A model generated the notes under the pieces. The model was not told the origin of the DNA and searched no databases. It was given only the letters and a program-made list of their open reading frames with translations. From the NCBI GenBank assembly GCA_030620005.1, contig JAUXAJ010000273.1, forward strand, positions 1-7,009: a stretch of DNA of 7,009 nt, given 5' to 3'. The translations under genes were made by a program, and so were the position numbers. Every line of letters starts with the position of its first letter. Positions within the stretch are counted from its first letter, which is position 1. This document shows positions 1-5,568 of this stretch, in pieces. The stretch comes from Promethearchaeota archaeon (GTDB taxonomy: Archaea > Asgardarchaeota > Lokiarchaeia > Sigynarchaeales > SOKP01).

Positions 1-546
1 TTTTTGCCGAGAATGCTTAAAAGACGGTCGGGTCACATAATAAATACAGAATCAGGGGCGGGTATCGTTGGTCTTCCTTGCCATATTCATTACGTTTGTT
101 CCAAGTGGATGATTTCAGGATTTAATGAAGCGCTTTATAGCGAGTTAAGTCATAAAGGTTTAGATTTCTCAGTAATATGTCCTACTGTTATAAAAAGCAA
201 TATAATGGATAAAGCTTCCTTTAAATTCCCTCAGAGTATAATTGACGAGAAGGATCTTGCTGGTCTTGATATGGATCGGGCAATAATAGATTTTAAAAAG
301 GCGTTTTGGAAGCGATATTCGGCTGAAGGTTATACTCCCGAACAAGCAGCAAAGAAATACATAAAGCGAATAAGAAAAAAGAAACTTTATATTTTCGATA
401 AAAGAATTCTCCCAATTGCGTTGTTTATAAAAGGAATTTCTAGAAGATTCTATAAAAACATTTTAAAAGCACAAGGCAAAAAGGATTTCAAAATAATTGA
501 TGAGAGCCTAACTGAACTTGGAATAAAGCACAATAGTTACATGTGA
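1..546 (+). CDS. Short-chain dehydrogenase/reductase, C-terminal part (5' end outside window)
   Basis: The reading frame is open from the first base and ends at TGA 544-546, leaving 181 residues. This is the second half of a classical SDR (NAD(P)-dependent alcohol/ketone oxidoreductase, probably cytosolic or membrane-peripheral). Counting the first codon as 1, the catalytic set is visible: Ser18 in NTESGAG, Tyr31 and Lys35 in YVCSK, with the usual Ser-13-Tyr-4-Lys spacing. The family's PG motif after the next strand reads CPT here. The Rossmann TGxxxGxG and NNAG motifs, about 125 residues, lie to the left of the window. The TTG at 4 is therefore not a real start. Its tail (KKLYIFDKR onward, ending LGIKHNSYM) resembles the tail of the SDR at 1950-2849, so the two are probably paralogues. 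It converges on the hydrolase gene, with 96 bp between the two stop codons. The family is secure; the substrate is unknown. Confidence 0.9.
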   Translation, partial: FLPRMLKRRSGHIINTESGAGIVGLPCHIHYVCSKWMISGFNEALYSELSHKGLDFSVICPTVIKSNIMDKASFKFPQSIIDEKDLAGLDMDRAIIDFKKAFWKRYSAEGYTPEQAAKKYIKRIRKKKLYIFDKRILPIALFIKGISRRFYKNILKAQGKKDFKIIDESLTELGIKHNSYM

Positions 547-592
547 AAGTAAGAAATAAAAATCTCTGGATGATGAAATTCTTACAATAATA

Positions 593-613
593 TTTACTTT
601 TTATTTATTTTTC
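593..613 (+). terminator. T-rich 3' end after the first SDR gene
   Basis: About 50 bp after the SDR stop codon the plus strand becomes T-rich (tttactttttatttattttt) without a clear stem-loop. Archaeal RNA polymerase can terminate on T-tracts alone, so this is a plausible 3' end in the gap between convergent genes. It is inference from base composition only. Confidence 0.3.
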
Positions 614-642
614 TGGAAAATTTGAATCTTATTTCAACTTTT

Positions 643-1527
643 CTATACAGAATATTCTTTAATAAAATTCCACATGGATTCGTTCACTTTATCTGCAGCT
701 TCTACAATAAATCCATGGCCAACTCCTTCAATAATTTCAAGTCTTGAACTTAGAATTTTTTCATGTATAATTTCTGATTCTTGAAACCCTATCAGTTTAT
801 CCTTGTTCCCTGCCATTATAAGAGTAGGTTGTGTGATCTCATGGAGTGAATCTATCGTACTGTGACCAGATATGGCGGCTGATTGATTAACATAATCTTG
901 AAAAAGAGTTGGATTTTCCACGATAACGTTTCTAATTTGCTCATATAACTGTTTATCTTTTTTCAATTTTTTCCGAAACGAAAAAGAATACAACGAAATT
1001 AATCTCGTTTTAAACATTGCTTCAGGATCGCTATAAGTTTTCTTAATTGCATCGTCCATATCGGTTAATGGTGAAGAATGTTGTTGTGCGGTCGTTGCTA
1101 ACAGTATTAATGTTTTTACTCTTTCCGGATGTTTTAATACAAAATGTTGAGCTATCATTCCGCCCATGCTGATGCCACACAAATGAATTTTTTCTTGAAT
1201 GTTCAAATAGTCAAGTAGATTTTTAATATCCTCAACAAACATGTCCATTGTATACGGATAATTAGGTCTTGAACTAGTTCCAGTACCTCTATTGTCCAAT
1301 GAAATTACTGTCATTTTGTCTTTAAAAAATTCTACTTGAAAGCTCCATCCTTTCATTTGAGAGCCAAATCCCATTATTAGTATTAAGGGCTCGCCTTTAC
1401 CTTCTTTCAGATAATTAATTTCCATGTCTTCTTTCTTAAATTTGGGTATTTTTCCCACCAACACATGAATTAGATTTTTTAAAGAGTAATTTGTTTCCTT
1501 TAATATATAATTTTGTTTTTTATTCAA
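643..1527 (-). CDS. Alpha/beta hydrolase
   Basis: This is an alpha/beta-hydrolase-fold enzyme, probably a cytosolic esterase, lactonase or C-C hydrolase. In the 294-residue reading the nucleophile elbow is GISMGG with Ser120, the acid is probably Asp243 in AGNKDKL, and the base is His271 in GVGHGF. DNRGTG (78-83) follows strand 4. The oxyanion loop reads MGFG (52-55), where relatives usually have HG. The start is uncertain. The longest frame begins with TTG at 1527, but similarity to the family begins only near residue 27 (IPKFKKEDMEINY). GTG at 1458 or ATG at 1425 (260 residues) would give normal family length. A TATA-like box at 1502-1512 lies inside the longest reading, which also favours a downstream start. 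No signal peptide is seen. Three SDR genes and two FAD oxidoreductase genes lie nearby on the opposite strand. The fold is secure; the substrate is not. Confidence 0.88.
   Translation of the reverse strand: MNKKQNYILKETNYSLKNLIHVLVGKIPKFKKEDMEINYLKEGKGEPLILIMGFGSQMKGWSFQVEFFKDKMTVISLDNRGTGTSSRPNYPYTMDMFVEDIKNLLDYLNIQEKIHLCGISMGGMIAQHFVLKHPERVKTLILLATTAQQHSSPLTDMDDAIKKTYSDPEAMFKTRLISLYSFSFRKKLKKDKQLYEQIRNVIVENPTLFQDYVNQSAAISGHSTIDSLHEITQPTLIMAGNKDKLIGFQESEIIHEKILSSRLEIIEGVGHGFIVEAADKVNESMWNFIKEYSV
1502..1512 (-). promoter_or_regulatory. Possible TATA box for the hydrolase gene
   Basis: Read on the minus strand this is an AT-only TTATATATTAA element. An archaeal TATA box lies about 26 bp before the transcript start, which would put that start near 1480. 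This is just before the alternative hydrolase starts at 1458 and 1425 and after the TTG at 1527. It is a single match in AT-rich DNA, so the call is weak. Confidence 0.3.
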
Positions 1528-1536
1528 AAAATTAAG

Positions 1537-1562
1537 AGAGAGTTCTATCTCTAAATTTTTTT
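1537..1562 (+). other. Small hairpin followed by a T-tract
   Basis: AGAGA (1537-1541) and TCTCT (1548-1552) can pair around a 6-base loop, followed by AAA and seven T. The shape resembles a factor-independent terminator on the plus strand, but no plus-strand gene ends here. It sits between the hydrolase gene and the thiolase relic. It could be a leftover of the lost thiolase region or chance. The stem is only five pairs. Confidence 0.2.
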
Positions 1563-1618
1563 CCTATATTTCTTTCCTTAACTAATTATGAATCTTTCAG
1601 AATTTCTTATAGGATTAA

Positions 1619-1878
1619 AAGGTTTTAAATGAGGGGATTACGGCTATTGATGGAGATTTACCCATTAATCCCTCTGGGGGATTGTTCTCTTGTGGATATC
1701 CCTTGGAGCACCTGGAATTCGACAAATTGGTGAAGTGCTCTACGAAATTCGAAAGGATAAGGAAGTCGCAAGACGCCAAGTACCCGATGAGAATTTAAAT
1801 ATCGCTCTCACGCATGCAATGGGGCAACCCATGCTTGGCTTTACTGCGTGTGTTTACATCTTTTCAAGGGAGCTCTAA
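1619..1878 (+). pseudogene. Thiolase (SCP2-type) C-terminal relic, frameshifted
   Basis: Joining two frames gives about 85 residues that match the end of thiolases (acyl-CoA acyltransferase fold). Frame 2 from 1619 to about 1702 reads [17 protein letters not shown] then LFSCGYP. Frame 1 from about 1702 reads [17 protein letters not shown], then RRQVP, then IALTHAMGQP, ending at TAA 1876-1878. A single lost base around 1699-1704 explains the switch. The usual GHPxGAxG motif has become GYPLGAPG, so the conserved His is Tyr (codon TAT at 1697-1699). The THNxGG motif near the end reads THAMGQ. An in-frame TAA lies at 1616-1618, and the N-terminal three quarters, with the nucleophilic Cys, are absent: the hydrolase gene on the other strand begins less than 100 bp away. 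The 62-codon open frame starting at 1690 is only the tail of this relic. It is very unlikely to make a working enzyme. Confidence 0.8.
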
Positions 1879-1910
1879 AATTTTAATAGGATTTTTTAAT
1901 TTGAACATCC

Positions 1911-1921
1911 TTTTTATAATT
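1911..1921 (+). promoter_or_regulatory. Possible TATA box for the second SDR gene
   Basis: TTTTTATAATT lies about 34 bp before the ATG at 1950. With the usual archaeal spacing of about 26 bp this predicts a leader of under 10 nt. No Shine-Dalgarno-like sequence is seen before the ATG, which agrees with a near-leaderless transcript. It is a weak call because the region is AT-rich. Confidence 0.35.
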
Positions 1922-1949
1922 ATTATTAGTTAAAACTCATGATTGTAAG

Positions 1950-2849
1950 ATGACAGAATTAGAAAATAAAAATTGTTTTATAACGGGTGCAGCGAGTGGA
2001 ATTGGAAAAGCCCTCGCAATTGCTTTGGCCCAGGAAGGCATGAATTTGTTTATTACTGACATTGACATGGAAAACTTAAAAAGAACTCAAGAAGAAATAG
2101 AAAAGTTAGGAGTTAAAGTGTTTTCTGGTAAGTGTGACGTTGCAAAATACAAGGATTTTGAAAATATAGCGAAAGAGTTTTATTCCAAGTTAGGAAATCT
2201 TGACCTATTAATAAATAACGCTGGAATAGCCATTACAGATAATATAGCAGAACTTGATTTAGAAGATTGGAAGAAAGTCATGGACGTGAATTTATGGAGC
2301 ATTATCTATTCAATCAAAGTGTTTTTACCAAAAATGTTGGAAAGAGGATCTGGTCATGTTGTAAACGTGAGTTCAGTAGCAGGATTAATAGGATCGTCAG
2401 AACCTTTAACGTATATAACTACGAAATTTGCGGTTAATGGACTCTCAGAAGGTCTTTATGGGAGGTTATATGATAGAGGAATAAAAGTTTCTGTAATAGT
2501 TCCGTTTTATCTTAAGACGAATATTTATTCTAACGCTGTAGTTAAGTATCCTGAAAAGTTGATAAACGATGTGGGGGAAAAAAAGTTAGAAGAAGTCAGA
2601 AAATACATGATGAATGAATTCTTTCGCAAAAGTAAAAGCCCAGAATCTGTTGTAAAAATATACATTGAGGGAATTAAAAACAATGATTTATACATACTGG
2701 AAAATAAAAATTTTCTCTCCATGCTGATGTCAAAAGCAAAAACACCTAAGATTTACGAAAATGTAATAAGAAACATAAACGAAAACGCTTTAAATGTAAG
2801 AAGAAAGCAGTTTTTAAAATTTGGAATAAATATTGATGATTATGCTTAA
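1950..2849 (+). CDS. Short-chain dehydrogenase/reductase (classical SDR)
   Basis: This is a complete 299-residue classical SDR, an NAD(P)-dependent oxidoreductase for alcohol or ketone groups. The Rossmann glycine motif TGAASGIG is at 12-19. Asp37 ends the second strand (FITDID), which in this family favours NAD(H) over NADP(H). CDV is at 62-64 and NNAG at 89-92. The catalytic tetrad is Asn114, Ser142, Tyr155 and Lys159. The PG motif after strand 6 reads VPF, as it is also altered in the SDR at 1-546. The C-terminal tail of about 50 residues runs beyond the core and contains NKNFLSMLMSKAKTPKIY. ATG 1950 is chosen because the glycine motif then falls at the normal distance; the ATG at 1939 is out of frame and stops after four codons. 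The next SDR follows 56 bp downstream on the same strand. The family is certain, the substrate unknown. Confidence 0.95.
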   Translation: MTELENKNCFITGAASGIGKALAIALAQEGMNLFITDIDMENLKRTQEEIEKLGVKVFSGKCDVAKYKDFENIAKEFYSKLGNLDLLINNAGIAITDNIAELDLEDWKKVMDVNLWSIIYSIKVFLPKMLERGSGHVVNVSSVAGLIGSSEPLTYITTKFAVNGLSEGLYGRLYDRGIKVSVIVPFYLKTNIYSNAVVKYPEKLINDVGEKKLEEVRKYMMNEFFRKSKSPESVVKIYIEGIKNNDLYILENKNFLSMLMSKAKTPKIYENVIRNINENALNVRRKQFLKFGINIDDYA

Positions 2850-2905
2850 ACATTCAATATTTTTATTACTATAATCTAAACAAAAAGAATAGAAAGCAAA
2901 AAAAA

Positions 2906-3751
2906 ATGAAGGTTTTTAAAAATAAGAAATGTCTAATAACCGGCGCAGCTAGCGGGATAGGGAGAGCAACAGCCCTTGCCATGGGACATTTAGGAGCTCA
3001 TCTCTTTCTAACAGATATTAATGAGAAAGGACTAAAAGAAATGTGTCAAATGATTGAAAAAAAAGGAGGAAAAGTAAGTAAATACAAGGTATTTGACATT
3101 TCTAAATACGACCAAGTTAAGAGTTTTGCCGATGAAATTCACCGTGAATTTGGTCCAATGGATATCGTAATGAACATAGCGGGAATTTCTGTATGGGGGA
3201 CTGTTGATCAATTGACTCACGAACACTGGAATGCCGTGATAAATGTCGATCTTTGGGGACCCATTCACGGTATTGAATGTTTCGTTCCAGAGATGATTCG
3301 AGCAGGAAAGGGCGGACATGTAGTTACTGTTTCCTCCTCAGCAGGATTGATAGCACTTCCCTGGCACGCGGCATATAGCGCAGCAAAATGGGGCATTTTG
3401 GGCGCATGTGAAGTGTTGCGCTACGATTTAATGCAGCACGATATTGGAGTCACTGTAGTCTGCCCCGGTGCCGTGGAAACCCCATTAAAACACACGGTAG
3501 AAATTGTTGGAGTGGATAGAACGCATCCAGAAGCAAAAAAATTAGAAGAGAAGTTTTCAAAACGCGCTGTAACGCCAGAAAAGGTGGCTCAGCTAATAAT
3601 TAAGGCAGTAAAAAAGAATAAATTTTTAGTTTTAACGTCATTTGATATCAAACTCCTGTATTGGCTTAAGAGAAGAATGTTTCCATTATATCATATCATC
3701 ATGAAAAGGCTAAATAAAATTCTAAAGGATGCAAAAGAATTAACTGTTTAA
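2906..3751 (+). CDS. Short-chain dehydrogenase/reductase (classical SDR)
   Basis: This is a complete 281-residue classical SDR. The cofactor motif TGAASGIG is at 12-19, and Asp37 (FLTDIN) suggests NAD(H). FDIS is at 63-66. The structural NNAG motif is altered to MNIAG (89-93). The catalytic Ser144, Tyr157 and Lys161 are present with normal spacing. The fourth tetrad position, normally Asn, reads Asp115 in NVDLWG, a variant I recall from other SDRs. The PG motif is intact (CPGAVETP, 186-193), unlike in its two neighbours. From residue 246 the tail is rich in aromatic, aliphatic and basic residues (LLYWLKRRMFPLYHIIMKR), which could form an amphipathic membrane-touching helix. The ATG at 2906 lies 56 bp after the preceding SDR, so co-transcription is possible. 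It differs clearly from the first two SDRs and may act on another step or substrate. Confidence 0.95.
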   Translation: MKVFKNKKCLITGAASGIGRATALAMGHLGAHLFLTDINEKGLKEMCQMIEKKGGKVSKYKVFDISKYDQVKSFADEIHREFGPMDIVMNIAGISVWGTVDQLTHEHWNAVINVDLWGPIHGIECFVPEMIRAGKGGHVVTVSSSAGLIALPWHAAYSAAKWGILGACEVLRYDLMQHDIGVTVVCPGAVETPLKHTVEIVGVDRTHPEAKKLEEKFSKRAVTPEKVAQLIIKAVKKNKFLVLTSFDIKLLYWLKRRMFPLYHIIMKRLNKILKDAKELTV

Positions 3752-3774
3752 TCTAATCTGAATTTTTCTTCACA

Positions 3775-3783
3775 TTATATAAA
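3775..3783 (+). promoter_or_regulatory. Possible TATA box for the first FAD oxidoreductase gene
   Basis: TTATATAAA is a strong match to the archaeal TATA consensus. It lies about 65 bp before ATG 3844 and predicts a leader of about 35-40 nt. A second AT-rich element (atataaaatt, 3821-3830) is closer to the ATG and resembles the one before the downstream paralogue, but its spacing would put the transcript start inside the gene. Confidence 0.45.
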
Positions 3784-3843
3784 CTTTTATTTAGTGATAA
3801 GACATAATTTATTAATATTAATATAAAATTTATCGTGTAAGAA

Positions 3844-5388
3844 ATGTCTAAAGTTAAAGATGCATATAAGGAAATTGAGGATGTCATTGGTCCTGACTTT
3901 ATCACAGATAAAGACTTCATGAAGGCAGCGTATTCAAGAAACGTGGATCCCGCCTTTCCAGATAGATGGGCTGACTTTATTGTAAGACCGGAAACTACTG
4001 AAGAAGTTTCTGAAATTGTAAAAATTGCTAATAAATATAAAATTCCAATGGTTCCAAGAGGGGGTGGAGCTGATTTAGTTGGAGGATCGGTTTCGGAAGG
4101 AGGCATTCTCTTGGATTTAACGAGGATGAATAAGATTTTAGAAATTAACGAAAAGGATTATTATTGTGTCGTCGAATGCGGAGTAACTTGGGGAGCCTTG
4201 ATTTCTGAATTACACCAAAGAGGTCTTACTACGGGAGTTCTTGGTCCTGAAAGTGGTTACGCAGCAACAATTGGCGGGGGGCTTTCAAATAGCACGGCGG
4301 GAGCAGGGTCAACTAAATATGGCTTAGTTCCAGATATATGCTTGGGTGTGGAGGTTGTTTTGCCAAACCCTCAAGGCACGATCATTAACACGGGGGCTGC
4401 AGCTAATAAATACGCTAAACCGTTCTGTCGATACGGTGTGGCGCCGGACTTTACCGGGCTTTTCATGGGCGACGTTGGCACCATGGGTATAAAAACCAAG
4501 GCTTTTTTAAGGATATTTCCGTTGCTACCGTATAGAATACGGCGAAGTTTCATGCTTAATAAAAATGATTGGAATAAAGTAGTCGAATTAATACATGAAT
4601 TGCAGAAAGAACTTCGTGACGGATTAAGCGATATTAGCGTGATCCCCCTTTCATTAGTTAAAATGTTGGCAGGAATGGCCCAAGAAAAGCCTTCCAAAAG
4701 GCCAAGAATAAAAGGTTCTCTCATTAGCGCTTCGTTGGAAGCCTCCGATCAAAGGATTTTAGATGTTTATCTCGAAAAACTTAATACAATAATGGCGAAA
4801 GATGATGCTACTCGACCGTTTGAATGGAACGAAATCGATTTAAGCATAGAAAGAACCGATGACTCTGAGATTAAATTAGAAGGCGTTTTTCATTATTTCA
4901 ATAAGTACATATCGCTCATTCCTGGAATGATAAGCTGTACCACGTGTCACAAAGTTCCGATAAGTTTCATACCAGATATTGTAAAAGCAAGCAAGCAATT
5001 TGATAAAAAATTCATGTCCGAGTTTCCGGATAAAAGCGTATCGTTATTTGCGACCGTTATTTATGTGCTTTCTAATGGCCATTGTGTCTTTGTCGGAGGA
5101 TTTACCGGTTATAATTGGGAAGATCAACGAGAACTTTCAATGAATATGTGGCATAAAAAAGTTAGGTCGCAAGTGCGTTATGGAGGTGCCCATTATTGGC
5201 TTGGTGAATCGATTTCGCAATCAATAGTTGAAGCAGGTGCTTATACGCCAGAATTTTCCCAATTTTTTAAGGATATGAAAAAAACTGTCGACCCAAATTT
5301 CCTTCTTTCATCAAATAAATTTCACATGCATGGCTATGATGATGATATTTCGAAATATTTAGTAGAAGACGAACCTTATAGGCAATAG
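3844..5388 (+). CDS. FAD-binding oxidoreductase (VAO/GlcD-type flavoprotein)
   Basis: This is a complete 514-residue flavoprotein of the vanillyl-alcohol oxidase/PCMH-type FAD superfamily, which oxidises alcohols, hydroxy acids or phenols. An N-terminal FAD-binding domain is seen: PRGGGADLVGGS (71-82) is the pyrophosphate-binding loop, TIGGGLSNSTAG (142-153) and STKYG follow, and YGVAPDFTGLF with GDVGTMGIKTKAFLRIFP (197-226) ends the domain. The substrate/cap region follows, and the end has the family's DPNFLLSSNKF (483-493), comparable to DPxxxLNPGK. CTTCH (365-369) is a CxxCH motif, which is not a standard feature of this family as I know it. No signal peptide or membrane segment is seen, so the protein should be cytosolic. 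A closely related gene follows 180 bp downstream without any length change in the shared part. Family members include D-lactate/glycolate dehydrogenase, cresol methylhydroxylase and alkyl-DHAP synthase; I cannot choose among these. Confidence 0.93.
   Translation: MSKVKDAYKEIEDVIGPDFITDKDFMKAAYSRNVDPAFPDRWADFIVRPETTEEVSEIVKIANKYKIPMVPRGGGADLVGGSVSEGGILLDLTRMNKILEINEKDYYCVVECGVTWGALISELHQRGLTTGVLGPESGYAATIGGGLSNSTAGAGSTKYGLVPDICLGVEVVLPNPQGTIINTGAAANKYAKPFCRYGVAPDFTGLFMGDVGTMGIKTKAFLRIFPLLPYRIRRSFMLNKNDWNKVVELIHELQKELRDGLSDISVIPLSLVKMLAGMAQEKPSKRPRIKGSLISASLEASDQRILDVYLEKLNTIMAKDDATRPFEWNEIDLSIERTDDSEIKLEGVFHYFNKYISLIPGMISCTTCHKVPISFIPDIVKASKQFDKKFMSEFPDKSVSLFATVIYVLSNGHCVFVGGFTGYNWEDQRELSMNMWHKKVRSQVRYGGAHYWLGESISQSIVEAGAYTPEFSQFFKDMKKTVDPNFLLSSNKFHMHGYDDDISKYLVEDEPYRQ
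3916..4178 (+). repeat. Near-identical tract shared by the two FAD genes (copy 1)
   Basis: These 263 bases match 5641-5903 with 11 differences, counted by eye. The match includes uninterrupted identical runs at 3982-4039 (58 nt), 4072-4118 (47 nt) and 4120-4178 (59 nt). The 72 bases before the tract differ at 11 positions, and the roughly 37 bases after it at about 9. The tract encodes residues 25-111, including the FAD pyrophosphate loop, with only two amino-acid changes. Confidence 0.9.
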
Positions 5389-5414
5389 ATGTAGATGACG
5401 GAATTAATAATAAT

Positions 5415-5441
5415 CTTCTTTTTTAATACCTTCCTTTTTTT
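5415..5441 (+). terminator. Double T-tract after the first FAD gene
   Basis: Two T-runs, six T at 5419-5424 and seven T at 5435-5441, each within a pyrimidine-rich stretch, lie 30-50 bp after the stop codon. There is no obvious hairpin. Archaeal termination commonly uses T-rich stretches like this. It suggests that the two FAD genes are transcribed at least partly separately. Confidence 0.5.
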
Positions 5442-5540
5442 GATATCTAAGAATCTAAATATTATAAATTCAAGTAGTAAAAGATGAGGAAAAGGTAACA
5501 AGATTAAATAATAGAAAAAATAAATAACATTATCGTTATC

Positions 5541-5550
5541 TTATAAAATT
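5541..5550 (+). promoter_or_regulatory. Possible TATA box for the second FAD oxidoreductase gene
   Basis: TTATAAAATT lies 27 bp before ATG 5569, the spacing expected for a leaderless archaeal transcript. No Shine-Dalgarno-like sequence is seen before the ATG. The 180 bp gap after the upstream gene and its T-tracts support an independent promoter here. Confidence 0.45.
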
Positions 5551-5568
5551 AAAATTAAGTGTAATGTA

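Noticed and set aside
1629..1733. Short plus-strand frame from ATG 1629 (about 34 codons)
   Set aside because: It uses the third frame of the thiolase relic; the two other frames together give the thiolase match, so this one is chance.
2525..2722. Minus-strand open frame of 65 codons inside the second SDR gene
   Set aside because: It lies wholly within a well-supported SDR reading, has no recognisable motif and is a by-product of low-GC codon use on the other strand.
3032..3319. Minus-strand open frame of 95 codons inside the third SDR gene
   Set aside because: It is antisense to conserved SDR motifs and has no own promoter or family similarity.
3753..4106. Minus-strand open frames at 3753-4106 and 5541-5831 that share nearly the same protein sequence
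   Set aside because: Their resemblance is only the antisense image of the near-identical tract in the two FAD genes; the plus-strand frames carry the real motifs.
4371..4724. Minus-strand open frames at 4371-4724 and 5886-6224
   Set aside because: Both are antisense shadows of the FAD-binding domain of the two paralogues, again similar to each other only because the sense genes are.
5389..5568. Possible small RNA or mini-gene in the 180 bp gap between the FAD genes
   Set aside because: I see only T-tracts, A-rich DNA, TATA-like elements and very short frames such as ATG plus four codons; nothing supports a gene.
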